From Brevinema_A sp051649245 (lineage in GTDB: Bacteria; Spirochaetota; Brevinematia; Brevinematales; Brevinemataceae): a DNA stretch of 64,000 nucleotides. The DNA is taken from NCBI GenBank assembly GCA_051649245.1, contig JBOFGS010000019.1:248001-312000 (forward strand), given 5' to 3'. Both the position numbers and the translations under genes were made by a program. Below the pieces are notes generated by a model that did not search any database, had not been told where the DNA came from, and saw only the letters and a list, made by a program, of their open reading frames with translations. Shown in pieces: positions 15,780 through 24,335 of the stretch (position 1 is its first letter; the number at the start of each line of letters is the position of its first letter).

Positions 15780-16775
15780 TTAATGTTGTGCTTGAACCAG
15801 TGTTAGTGCCGAAACAACCACAATATCATCGATAGAACAACCTCTGGAGAGATCATTGATTGGTTTGGATAAGCCTTGAAGTATAGGACCGTATGCTTCT
15901 GCATTTGATGCAAATCGTTGAACAAGTTTATAACCAATATTTCCAGCTTCTAAACTTGGAAAGACAAGAACATTTGCTTTACCCGCAACACTACTGTTTG
16001 GAGCTTTTAGAGCTGCAGTTTCGGGATCAATTGCTGCGTCTAGTTGCATTTCGCCATCAAATTCAAAATCCACACCACGTTCTTTTAAAATACGAACAGC
16101 ATCAATAACTTTTTGTGTTTCTGGAGATGATGCAGAACCTTTTGTGGAAAAGCTCAGTAATGCTGTTTTTGGTGTGACACCTAAAAAGCTTTTTGCTCCC
16201 ATCGAACATCCGATGGCAATATCTGCTAATTGTTCTGATGTTGGATTTGGTACAACAGCACAGTCTCCAAAAATTAACAATCCATCTGCTCCAAGTTCTT
16301 TATTAGGGACTTCCATGATAAAAACACCTGATATTGTCTTAACAATAGGTTTAGCAAAAAAAATAGCGGCACGAAGTGTTTTTGCAGTAGGGGAAAAACT
16401 TCCGGAGACCATAGCATCTCCGTATCCTTTAGACAATAATTTTCCACCAAAAAACACATCATCTCTCATTTCTGTTAATGCTTGTTCTTTGGTAATTCCT
16501 TTGCTTTTACGTTGCTCATAATATTCATCTGCAAATTCCGTTAAGCGAGAATCTGTTTTAAAATCAATAATCTCAATACCTTCTAAATCGATCCCATGCT
16601 CTTTTGCAATAGAGTTTAATTCTTGAGGATTTCCCAAGACTGTGACTTTAGAAGCAATTCCCTCTTGTATAATGATCCTTGCAGCTTTAAGAACACGAGG
16701 ATCAATACCTTCTGGTAATATTAAGTGTTTTGGATTCGATTGAGCTTTTTTTATCATTTGTTTTGCAAAATTCAT
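15780..16775 (-). CDS. pta: Phosphate acetyltransferase
   Basis: A 331-aa enzyme interconverting acetyl-CoA and acetyl phosphate. The short form lacks the N-terminal P-loop regulatory domain of E. coli Pta. Recognisable motifs are LPEGIDPRVLKAARI near the N-terminus, VSGSFSPTAKTLRAA (about residue 130), FGDCAVVPNPTSEQLADIAI, ALLSFSTKGSASSPET and the C-terminal VFPSLEAGNIGYKLVQR. No acetate kinase gene is in the window, so acetate formation cannot be confirmed. The start has AGAGGAAC upstream. murJ follows 79 bp downstream and the YugP-like peptidase ends 30 bp upstream. Confidence 0.93.
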   Translation of the reverse strand: MNFAKQMIKKAQSNPKHLILPEGIDPRVLKAARIIIQEGIASKVTVLGNPQELNSIAKEHGIDLEGIEIIDFKTDSRLTEFADEYYEQRKSKGITKEQALTEMRDDVFFGGKLLSKGYGDAMVSGSFSPTAKTLRAAIFFAKPIVKTISGVFIMEVPNKELGADGLLIFGDCAVVPNPTSEQLADIAIGCSMGAKSFLGVTPKTALLSFSTKGSASSPETQKVIDAVRILKERGVDFEFDGEMQLDAAIDPETAALKAPNSSVAGKANVLVFPSLEAGNIGYKLVQRFASNAEAYGPILQGLSKPINDLSRGCSIDDIVVVSALTLVQAQH

Positions 16776-16805
16776 TTTATTTGTTCCTCTAAAGTGATGC
16801 GATTA

Positions 16806-17534
16806 TTAATCTCTATTATTTAAAATAAGAAGTAGTCTGATTAATTGTAATAATGCCATTAATGCTCCTGCAACATAGGTCATTGCAGCTGCGTCAAGTA
16901 CTTTTTTAGCACCTGGTAACTCATATGTGGGATCTAAATGCCCATCCATTTCCAATGTTGTTAATGCTCTTTTACTTGCATCAAATTCTACAGGAAGAGT
17001 AATAGCCGAAAATAAGAAAAATGCCGCAAAAAATATAACACCAATATTTAAGAGATAAGGAATGCTAAAGAAAATACCAGCAATCACAAGGAAAGACCAA
17101 GCGTTTGACATAATCCCTACCACAGGTGCAACAGCATTTCTTAACATTAATGGTGCATAAGATTGAGCATGTTGAACAGCGTGACCTACTTCATGTGCGG
17201 CTACTGCTATTGCAGCAATGGAATTGCTATAATAGGTAGACTCGGAAAGACGAACAACACGTGTTCTTGGATCATAATGATCTGTTAATTGACCGGGAAT
17301 ACATTCGACAGGTACGTTGTGGATTCCGTTATCGTCTAGAATCTGACGAGCAATCTCTGCTCCTGTGCTGCTACTTGATACTTCTGACCATTTTTTAAAA
17401 GTTGATTGTACTTTGAAATGGGCATAAAGAACCAATAAAAATCCAGGCACGATTAATATCAAGGTACGATCAAATCCAAAAAATATTCCCGCAAATAAAA
17501 GTAATCCATAAACAATCATAAAAAACATCTGCAT
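16806..17534 (-). CDS. YugP-like membrane zinc metallopeptidase
   Basis: A 242-aa membrane protein of the YugP (neutral zinc metallopeptidase) family. It has two N-terminal hydrophobic segments, a cytosolic stretch with the GAEIARQILDDNGI and DHYDPRTRVVRLS signatures, and the zincin motif AAHEVGHAVQHA (HExxH, about residue 112). A further pair of membrane segments follows. A downstream acidic ligand is likely in LPVEFDASKRAL. The physiological substrate is unknown for the family. It sits between coaD and pta in one run. AAGGAG lies upstream of the start. Confidence 0.87.
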   Translation of the reverse strand: MQMFFMIVYGLLLFAGIFFGFDRTLILIVPGFLLVLYAHFKVQSTFKKWSEVSSSSTGAEIARQILDDNGIHNVPVECIPGQLTDHYDPRTRVVRLSESTYYSNSIAAIAVAAHEVGHAVQHAQSYAPLMLRNAVAPVVGIMSNAWSFLVIAGIFFSIPYLLNIGVIFFAAFFLFSAITLPVEFDASKRALTTLEMDGHLDPTYELPGAKKVLDAAAMTYVAGALMALLQLIRLLLILNNRD

Positions 17535-17591
17535 TATTATCTCCTTAGTTTTTCTAATATTATTATACTACATAGTAGTCTCAAAAGTCGT

Positions 17592-18071
17592 TTATTTTGT
17601 AAATTTATTTTTTAACATTTTTAATACTGGTTCGGAAACTTTTTCAGAAATATCTCCACCTAATTTGGCAATTTCTTTGATAAAAGTGGAACTAAGAAAA
17701 AGATGTTTGTCTCTAGCTGTAAAAAACACAGTATCAATATCAGGGCATAGATCGTAATTAAGTGATGCTGTTTGAAGTTCATATTCAAAATCAGAAACCA
17801 CCCTTAATCCACGTACAATAACCGAAACATTATGTTTTTTAACAGCTTCAACCAAAAGACCCGAAAACGAAATGATTTCAATGTTTTTTTGATTTTTGAA
17901 GATTTCTTTCAGGACAGAAACTCGCTCTTCTACGGAAAAGAATGTATTCTTTGATAGATTGTTTCCTACAGCAATAATTATTTTGTCAAAGATGTTTAAA
18001 GAACGCAACGCAATATCTTCATGTCCTTTAGTTGGTGGATCGAATGTTCCAGGGTACATAGCTATTTTCAC
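17592..18071 (-). CDS. coaD: Phosphopantetheine adenylyltransferase
   Basis: A 159-aa enzyme for the penultimate step of coenzyme A synthesis (4'-phosphopantetheine plus ATP to dephospho-CoA). The nucleotidyltransferase motif is TFDPPTKGHEDI (T/HxGH variant) near the N-terminus. VRGLRVVSDFEYELQ (about residue 85) and the late LFLSSTFIKEIAKLGGD (the S-S-T/S-x-x-[RK]E motif) are also present. Length matches the family. Start ATG 18071 has AAGGATA upstream. It lies 11 bp after the 18083-18616 membrane protein in the same direction. Confidence 0.94.
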   Translation of the reverse strand: MKIAMYPGTFDPPTKGHEDIALRSLNIFDKIIIAVGNNLSKNTFFSVEERVSVLKEIFKNQKNIEIISFSGLLVEAVKKHNVSVIVRGLRVVSDFEYELQTASLNYDLCPDIDTVFFTARDKHLFLSSTFIKEIAKLGGDISEKVSEPVLKMLKNKFTK

Positions 18072-18082
18072 AATGATTATCC

Positions 18083-18616
18083 TTAATCTATTACAATATT
18101 AATATTTTCTAAAGAATTAATATCTTTTGGTAATTTGATAAATGTTGTTATAAATGCGTCTTTATTTAGAGAAATATTTGTTTCTGTTTTCTCAATTAAT
18201 TCATTTTTAAACAGTAGTGATATTTGATTGATATTCCATACCTGTTTTTGTTGATTTCTGAATAATAACGACAATCCGTAACGATGTTGTTGATTAATTA
18301 ATGATACCGAGATCGTTTGCTTTTTATTAATAGTTAAAACCATATGACCATTATGATAGGATTCAATGTTATCCTCAGTATTTTTTATCTGAGCAAATTT
18401 GATTACTCCAAAAAATAGAATTACTAAAGTCAAAAATAAAAAATAAGAAAAACGAACACTTTGACGTGCTTTGCTGAGTGATTGATAAGAGCATTCAGGA
18501 CAATCACTCAGCCCTTGTGCAGAAATACGTTCTGAGCGACTTACACGAGGAGAAAGCGATGGTAATTCTTGGTAAAGCAAGGAATCACGATTAAATTTGT
18601 TGTCCGTCTCTTTCAT
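18083..18616 (-). CDS. Uncharacterised single-pass membrane protein, 177 aa
   Basis: Residues 1-55 are a polar cytoplasmic segment with a CPEC pair (residues 39-42). One strong transmembrane helix follows (about 57-75, FLFLTLVILFFGVIKFA). The remaining 100 residues are a beta-rich extracytoplasmic domain. No family is recognised. It heads the long minus-strand run that continues into coaD. GAAGGTG precedes the ATG at 18616. The lone CxxC could bind a metal only as a dimer; this is speculation. No clear promoter is seen upstream. Confidence 0.65.
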   Translation of the reverse strand: MKETDNKFNRDSLLYQELPSLSPRVSRSERISAQGLSDCPECSYQSLSKARQSVRFSYFLFLTLVILFFGVIKFAQIKNTEDNIESYHNGHMVLTINKKQTISVSLINQQHRYGLSLLFRNQQKQVWNINQISLLFKNELIEKTETNISLNKDAFITTFIKLPKDINSLENINIVID

Positions 18617-18808
18617 AACACCTTCATTCTTTTCTTTTTCTAATATTTTTGATTAATACTTGTATTCATCAGCTTGTATTTTGGTTGTTGTTGATTAGAC
18701 TGTTATGTTGTACAATGATCATTTTCAACTCTACATGTTTATTCTAGAACCATATCCTGATGCTGATTTATATATTTTTATTGATTCACTATGGAAGTTA
18801 TTTTTATG

Positions 18809-18847
18809 TATACTTTAATATATATTAAAGATATATATTAAAGTATA
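18809..18847. repeat. Perfect 16-bp inverted repeat with 7-bp loop
   Basis: TATACTTTAATATATA (18809-18824) is the exact reverse complement of TATATATTAAAGTATA (18832-18847), around TTAAAGA. No T-run follows, so it is not an intrinsic terminator. It lies about 65 bp upstream of the holA promoter and could be an operator or a cruciform site. Confidence 0.75.
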
Positions 18848-18910
18848 ACATGTTTTCACTATTTTTATCAATTTTTTATATGCCAAAATATTTACGGTTA
18901 TAAAATATAT

Positions 18911-18939
18911 TTGTAATTAGATCTTATTTATATTATAAT
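18911..18939 (+). promoter_or_regulatory. Sigma-70-type promoter of the holA operon
   Basis: TTGTAA at 18911-18916 and TATAAT at 18934-18939 are spaced by exactly 17 bp. The expected transcription start near 18946 is about 24 bp upstream of holA. Confidence 0.75.
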
Positions 18940-18969
18940 TTTACTGATCAATTTATGAAGGAATCATTG

Positions 18970-19890
18970 ATGAAAAATATTATTTTATTAGGTGGCGAAA
19001 ATCCTGTTTTTATTAAGGAAGAGCTTGATAAGATTGTAGAATCTGTTAATGAAGCTGACAAGACTGTTTATTATGGTGATGAATTGAATACAGATCTTTT
19101 TTTTTCTGATTTGATAACAGGGTCATTATTTTCTGCAAAAAGGTTGATTGTTATTCGACAAGCAGATCATGCTAAAAGTGATTTTGAGAAATGTTTGTTA
19201 TCCTATTTGGTCGATCCTGCCGATGATGTTTGCTTAGTGTTGGAGTACCATAAAATCCCTACAAAAATCCTCAATGCAGTTACAAAACTTGGTAGTACCA
19301 TTGCTGAAATTCATAATTTCAAAAAAGCATGGGCTTCCGATCAAAAACGATATGTTCAACGAAAATTATCTGATAAACATATTTCTACATCGTCCACAGC
19401 TATCGATCTTTTGATAGATTTAGCTGGTGAGGATATAGAAGAATTAGCAGGTATGCTTGAGCGTTTATTTGCTTATTTAGGGGATAAAACATCATTTAAT
19501 GATCAAGATGTTTATTTTGTGTTGGAACGAGCAAAAAATGCATCAATTTTTGATTTAGTTGATGCTATTTTTCAACGAAATATCACAAAAGCGTTAGAAG
19601 CTTTTTATGATTTGCAATATGTTGGCGAATCTTTCCCTGCCATTAATTCAATGCTTCTTCGAGCAGTCCGTATCATGTGGGCAGTCAAGACATCTAAGAA
19701 TGGTAAAATACCGGATGGATTTGCTGTATCTCCTTATGAATGGAATAAATACATCGGAATGGCTAAAAATGTCAATTTGAAATTTTTATCTTCCTGTTTA
19801 GAAACAATCAGTGCTATCGAATTTGAATCAAAAACAAAACCCGAAATATTTGTACAAACGAGTTTTGAATGTTTTTTAGGAACATTATAA
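18970..19890 (+). CDS. holA: DNA polymerase III delta subunit-like protein
   Basis: A 306-aa protein similar in length and layout to HolA, the clamp-loader subunit that opens the beta clamp. It starts with KNIILLGGENPVFIKEELDKI, where the family has a Walker-like but non-hydrolysing G-x-(E/D) strand-loop. It continues with LFFSDLITGSLFSAKRLIVIR (the S/G-L-F-(S/A)-(E/K)-R-L region) and an acidic helical DLAGEDIEELAGMLERL segment. HolA diverges strongly, so assignment rests on these blocks. AAGGA selects ATG 18970 over 18955. thrS follows after 53 bp. Confidence 0.8.
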   Translation: MKNIILLGGENPVFIKEELDKIVESVNEADKTVYYGDELNTDLFFSDLITGSLFSAKRLIVIRQADHAKSDFEKCLLSYLVDPADDVCLVLEYHKIPTKILNAVTKLGSTIAEIHNFKKAWASDQKRYVQRKLSDKHISTSSTAIDLLIDLAGEDIEELAGMLERLFAYLGDKTSFNDQDVYFVLERAKNASIFDLVDAIFQRNITKALEAFYDLQYVGESFPAINSMLLRAVRIMWAVKTSKNGKIPDGFAVSPYEWNKYIGMAKNVNLKFLSSCLETISAIEFESKTKPEIFVQTSFECFLGTL

Positions 19891-19943
19891 CATAATTTTT
19901 AATAAAGATCTCTCTTGTTTGGAGGTCAAAGGAGTGCTTACCA

Positions 19944-21887
19944 ATGTCTGGTTTAAAACTTGGAAATGGTGTCTTGTCCCTTAATGGGCAGAAAACTTTT
20001 GCAGAAATTTTAAAATTGTTGCGTGATGATCGTGATCAAGCAAAAACTCTTGGTGTTCATGAACAATTAGATCATGTTGTTGCTGTGTTGGCAGATGGTC
20101 TGGAAAAAGATTTAAGTTCTGAAATTGGTACCACAAAAGAAATGGAATTTTTAACTCCATATGATGAAAAAGGATTGGCTATTATTCGTCATTCGACAGC
20201 ACATTTGATGGCTCAAGCATTGATGCGTCTTCGTCCTGGGACAAAAGCTGCTATCGGTCCAGTCATTAGAAATGGATTTTATTATGATTTTGATATTGCA
20301 GGAGAGTTTGGAGAAAGTGATCTCCGTGCTCTTGAAAAAGAAATGGAAAAAATCACCAAAGAATCCTATCCTGTTTCACGTGAAGTTTGGTCAAAAAAAG
20401 ATGCCATTGCATATTTTACAGCTCAAGAAGATTGTTATAAAGTAGAAATTTTAAATGATCTTATCAAAGGAGACGAGCCCGTAACTGTGTATCGTCAAGG
20501 AGAATTTCTAGATCTTTGTCGTGGGGTACATGTACCAAATGTCAGAGCTCTCAAAGTGTTTAAATTGCAAGCACTTGCCGGTGCATATTGGCGAGGAAAT
20601 GAAAACAACAAAATGCTCACTCGTATCTATGGAACAGCTTGGGCAACAAAAGATGAGCTTAATACTTATCTTGAAAATATTGAAGAAGCAAAAAAACGTG
20701 ATCATCGTAAGTTAGGTCGTGAACTAAAGTTATTTGGATTTCATGCAGAAGGTCCTGGGTTACCGTTTTGGTATCCTAATGGTATTATCTTGAAAAACGA
20801 AATGCTTAAGTTTATGAGGGAACAATTGGATCTTCGTGATTATATTGAGATTGAAACTCCAACAATGCTAAAGACATCTCTTTGGGAAATCTCCGGACAC
20901 ATGGAAAATTATCAGGAAAATATGTTTTTTTCATCCACAAAAGAAAACGAAACATTTGCTTTAAAACCAATGAATTGTCCTGGTGGGATTCTTTGGTACA
21001 ACGATGAGCCTCATTCTTATCGTGAATTGCCACTGAGAGTGGCCGAATTTGGAAAAGTACATCGCTATGAACGTTCCGGACAACTAAACGGATTGATTCG
21101 TGTGCGTGGATTTACTCAAGATGATGCTCATGTATTTATGACTCCTGAACAAATCGAAAACGAAATTGTCAATGCGATGGAATTGGTTGACAAAACATAT
21201 GCAACATATGGATTTGATTATGAAATTGAATTTTCCACAAGACCTGAAAAATCTATTGGATCTGATGATATGTGGGAATTAGCCGAAAAATCTTTGAAAG
21301 CTGCATTGGATCGATTTGGTAAAAAATACACCCTCAACGAAGGTGACGGTGCTTTTTATGGTCCAAAAATTGATTATCATTTAAAAGATGCGTTAGGGCG
21401 TACCCACCAATGTGGAACAATTCAGCTCGATATGAATTTGCCTGAGCGATTTCATATGACTTATACTGGCTCGGATGGAGCTGATCATGTGCTGGTGATG
21501 ATTCATAGAGCTATTTATGGTAGTTTGGAACGATTTGCAGGAATTTTGGTTGAGCATTATGGAGGAAGATTTCCTTTGTGGTTATCACCTGTTCAAGTAT
21601 CAATTCTTCCCGTGTCTGAAAAATTTAATGACTATGCTGATGAAGTACGTACGATATTTAAAAAGCATCAAATTCGTACTAAAATTGATAAATCAAATGA
21701 AAAATTGAGTTATAAAATACGTCAATCAACATTGGAAAAAATACCTTATGTTGTTGTGATTGGGGAAAAAGAACAACAAGCTCAAACAGTGGCACCACGT
21801 CATTTTAAAAATGGTGAAATGTCTGCTCTTCCTATTCAACAATTTATCACTCAGCTTAATCAGGAAATAACAGAACGAAGAATTTAA
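19944..21887 (+). CDS. thrS: Threonyl-tRNA synthetase
   Basis: A 647-aa class II synthetase that charges tRNA-Thr. After an N-terminal TGS-like region comes the editing domain with HSTAHLMAQAL (HxxxH) and CRGVHVPN, where the common CxGPH proline is Val. The catalytic core has MNCPGG, FGKVHRYERSG, RVRGFTQDDAH (motif 2) and MIHRAIYGSLERF (motif 3), which keep the Cys and His zinc ligands. The C-terminal anticodon-binding domain begins near residue 545. AAGGAG lies upstream of ATG 19944. It is cotranscribed with holA; no T-box leader fits in the 53-bp gap. Confidence 0.96.
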   Translation: MSGLKLGNGVLSLNGQKTFAEILKLLRDDRDQAKTLGVHEQLDHVVAVLADGLEKDLSSEIGTTKEMEFLTPYDEKGLAIIRHSTAHLMAQALMRLRPGTKAAIGPVIRNGFYYDFDIAGEFGESDLRALEKEMEKITKESYPVSREVWSKKDAIAYFTAQEDCYKVEILNDLIKGDEPVTVYRQGEFLDLCRGVHVPNVRALKVFKLQALAGAYWRGNENNKMLTRIYGTAWATKDELNTYLENIEEAKKRDHRKLGRELKLFGFHAEGPGLPFWYPNGIILKNEMLKFMREQLDLRDYIEIETPTMLKTSLWEISGHMENYQENMFFSSTKENETFALKPMNCPGGILWYNDEPHSYRELPLRVAEFGKVHRYERSGQLNGLIRVRGFTQDDAHVFMTPEQIENEIVNAMELVDKTYATYGFDYEIEFSTRPEKSIGSDDMWELAEKSLKAALDRFGKKYTLNEGDGAFYGPKIDYHLKDALGRTHQCGTIQLDMNLPERFHMTYTGSDGADHVLVMIHRAIYGSLERFAGILVEHYGGRFPLWLSPVQVSILPVSEKFNDYADEVRTIFKKHQIRTKIDKSNEKLSYKIRQSTLEKIPYVVVIGEKEQQAQTVAPRHFKNGEMSALPIQQFITQLNQEITERRI

Positions 21888-21897
21888 TCTAAATTGT

Positions 21898-21930
21898 AAT
21901 ACACTCCTATTGTTAGGGGTGTATTATTTA
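21898..21930 (+). terminator. Hairpin after thrS
   Basis: AATACACTCCTA (21898-21909) pairs with TAGGGGTGTATT (21914-21925), with one G-U, around TTGT. The following tract is only moderately T-rich, so readthrough into the ATPase gene is possible. Confidence 0.6.
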
Positions 21931-21949
21931 TCATCTTATCCAAGGACTT

Positions 21950-23731
21950 ATGATGAATAATCTCAAATCAAAATTAATGCGTCTCAATAAATGTAAATAT
22001 AATTTGTACTATAGCTTATTAGGAGAATATCAATTTGATGATTTTGTGCTTCGCGTTGATGATGTTCAAGCAGATCCTTTTGCACCACCGTCAAAAGCTA
22101 CTATTATTGTTCCACTCTCAAAAACAAATTTTTCTAAACACTTAATCTCAAATCCCATTCGGGAATATGCTTTTTGTGACGCTTTGGGACGTATTTTTGC
22201 AAAAAATATCCGTACATTTATCAAAGAAGATAAAGGGTCTGGTAATGGTGGAATATGCATCATCCGTTATGGTAGACAAAAAGTCATAGAAAGTAATGCT
22301 GTTATTATTAATAACGACGCTATTGAATTAAAAATATTAATTGGATTGCCTGGATTTGGACGTTCTATTGCTGGTAAGGAAGCTCAAGAATTTTTATTAA
22401 ATGAAATTCCGCAGTTGGTTTATGAATCAGTGATCAATACAAAACAACATACTCAATATTTGGAAGAATTTGTTACTGTTGTCGAACGGCAACAATGGCT
22501 CAGAGAAGAATGCCGACAAAAAAATCTCGTTGCTTTTGTCGCAAACGGATCTATCCTTGCTCGAGCTTCTTCTATTGATGATAAACCTATGTCTCATCAA
22601 AAAGCTAAAGCATTTGAATCACCAAAAGAATTTTTAACCACGATGACCTTACCTGACGGATTTAGTCTTCGTGGGATGGGCATACCAAAAGGGATTACAT
22701 TGATTGCTGGTGGTGGATTTCATGGAAAATCAACCCTATTGTCTGCATTATCACATACAATATACAATCATATCCCTGGCGATGGAAGGGAATACTGTGT
22801 TACTGACGAAACAGCTGTATTTTTAAGATCAGAAGATGGTCGTCCTGTAACTGGTGTAGATATTTCACCATTTATTCATCATTTGCCGGATTACAAATCC
22901 TCTAACTATTTTCAAACTGAAAATGCAAGCGGTTCTACTTCACAAGCTGCTAACTTAGTTGAATCATTGGAGATGGGGGCACGTTTGTTATTGATTGATG
23001 AAGATGTCTCTGCAACAAACTTTCTTATCAGAGATGCTCGAATGAGATTGCTGATTCCTGACATCAAAGAAACCATTACCCCGTTAATTGCTCATATGAA
23101 AAATATTAAAGATCAAGGTACGTCATTAATTATGGTTACTGGTGCTTTAGGTGATTTTATAAGCATAGCAGATAGGGTGATTATTGCAGAGAATTATCAT
23201 TATCATGATGCCACAGACCAAGCAAAAAAAATTATTGCATCATCTCCTGTTAAGCCGATTTCAGCACATAAATTTAACTTTTCCTCAAAACGAGTGATTA
23301 AGACAACTAATATTAGTTATCTTGGTAAAAAAGGAAAAGCCGTTATTGATGGCGAAATGAATTTAGTGAAATTTGGCCGTGATGTGATTGATCTTAGTGC
23401 TTGGGAGCATCTTTATGATCAGTCTCAGTTTGGTACAATAGCAGCAATCCTTGCTTATGCAAAACAAAAAAACTATTTTAACCAAACGCCTGAAAAAATT
23501 TGGCAATGTGTACAACGTGATATTGACAAAATAGGGTGGGATATGTTATCTGATATTGGATTTGACCATCGTTCTCCACGAGAAGAGAAAAGAGAGCATA
23601 AACAAAATAAAGATAAACTTGAAAAAACAAAATCTTGGCGTTATATTGTCAAAACAAGACCATTGGATTGGCATGCTGCGTTATGTCGTCTTCGTGGTGT
23701 GGAATTTGATAAGATATCTATTGACAAATAA
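21950..23731 (+). CDS. ABC-class P-loop ATPase (PF09818/COG3044 type)
   Basis: A 593-aa soluble ATPase, not a transporter component. The N-terminal region contains DVQADPFAPPSKATI, a signature of the ABC_ATPase family. The Walker A loop is AGGGFHGKSTLL (about residue 260). The signature-like segment SGSTSQAANLVESLEMG precedes Walker B LLLIDEDVSATNFLIRDARM (about 343-362). A switch-like VTGALGDF follows, and a lysine-rich stretch precedes the C-terminal RPLDWHAALCRLRG. The family's function is not established. ATG 21950 or 21953 both fit; AAGGA spacing favours 21953. It lies between thrS and apt on the same strand. Confidence 0.85.
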   Translation: MMNNLKSKLMRLNKCKYNLYYSLLGEYQFDDFVLRVDDVQADPFAPPSKATIIVPLSKTNFSKHLISNPIREYAFCDALGRIFAKNIRTFIKEDKGSGNGGICIIRYGRQKVIESNAVIINNDAIELKILIGLPGFGRSIAGKEAQEFLLNEIPQLVYESVINTKQHTQYLEEFVTVVERQQWLREECRQKNLVAFVANGSILARASSIDDKPMSHQKAKAFESPKEFLTTMTLPDGFSLRGMGIPKGITLIAGGGFHGKSTLLSALSHTIYNHIPGDGREYCVTDETAVFLRSEDGRPVTGVDISPFIHHLPDYKSSNYFQTENASGSTSQAANLVESLEMGARLLLIDEDVSATNFLIRDARMRLLIPDIKETITPLIAHMKNIKDQGTSLIMVTGALGDFISIADRVIIAENYHYHDATDQAKKIIASSPVKPISAHKFNFSSKRVIKTTNISYLGKKGKAVIDGEMNLVKFGRDVIDLSAWEHLYDQSQFGTIAAILAYAKQKNYFNQTPEKIWQCVQRDIDKIGWDMLSDIGFDHRSPREEKREHKQNKDKLEKTKSWRYIVKTRPLDWHAALCRLRGVEFDKISIDK

Positions 23732-23777
23732 TTTTGGATCGTTTAAAATAATAAGTATGACTTTTTAAGGAGTCTTT

Positions 23778-24296
23778 ATGAACTACTCATCTCTTTTTCG
23801 AAAGATTCAAGACTACCCTATTCCTGGGATTGTGTTTGAAGATGTCACAACGTTTTGGAAAGATGGAGCAGCTTTTGCTGATAGTATTCAAAAAATAGTA
23901 GATTATTTTAAAAATCGTGGGATTACCAAAGTGGTAGGGTTAGAAGCAAGGGGATTTGTTATTGCTGCACCTGTAGCGTTTGCATTGGGAATTGGGTTTG
24001 TGCCTGTTCGAAAACCAAACAAACTTCCTGCAGAAAGAATTTCAGAATCTTATAGTCTTGAATATGGCGAAAATATTTTAGAAATGCATATAGATGCCAT
24101 TGATCCTTCTGATAAAGTATTGATTTGTGACGATATTCTTGCCACAGGTGGGACACTTCACGCAACAGAAAACTTAATCACAAGACTTGGAGGTACTGTT
24201 GAGGGGATCGGTATCCTATCAGAATTAGTATTTTTAAATGGTCGTTCCAAATTATCCACTAAAGACATCCTGACTCTTTATCAAGTTCAAGAATAA
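23778..24296 (+). CDS. apt: Adenine phosphoribosyltransferase
   Basis: A 172-aa purine-salvage enzyme converting adenine and PRPP to AMP. The PRPP-binding motif is VLICDDILATGGTLHAT (about residues 114-130). The N-terminal IQDYPIPGIVFEDVTTFWKD matches the family's opening (D-F/Y-P-x-x-G-I-x-F-x-D). VGLEARGFVIAAPVAFALG and GFVPVRKPNKLP are also present. AAGGAG precedes ATG 23778. A terminator hairpin separates it from the convergent aminotransferase gene. Confidence 0.95.
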   Translation: MNYSSLFRKIQDYPIPGIVFEDVTTFWKDGAAFADSIQKIVDYFKNRGITKVVGLEARGFVIAAPVAFALGIGFVPVRKPNKLPAERISESYSLEYGENILEMHIDAIDPSDKVLICDDILATGGTLHATENLITRLGGTVEGIGILSELVFLNGRSKLSTKDILTLYQVQE

Positions 24297-24302
24297 AAAA
24301 TA

Positions 24303-24327
24303 AAAACCACCTCATGTAGGTGGTTTT
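24303..24327. terminator. Bidirectional terminator apt / aminotransferase
   Basis: AAAACCACCT (24303-24312) pairs with AGGTGGTTTT (24318-24327) around CATGT, between convergent genes. The T-runs are short (four). Confidence 0.7.
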
Positions 24328-24335
24328 GAGTTGAT

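Larger units (their letters stand above)
18617..18969. other. Divergent intergenic region with inverted repeat and promoter
   Basis: This 353-bp AT-rich gap between the minus-strand membrane protein and holA encodes no plausible protein. I see a perfect 16-bp inverted repeat (18809-18847) and a sigma-70 promoter for holA (18911-18939). I see nothing definable in 18650-18800. Confidence 0.6.

Noticed and set aside
21950..23731. Calling the ABC-class ATPase a transporter subunit.
   Set aside because: The N-terminal region and motif order belong to a soluble ABC-ATPase family, and no permease is adjacent.
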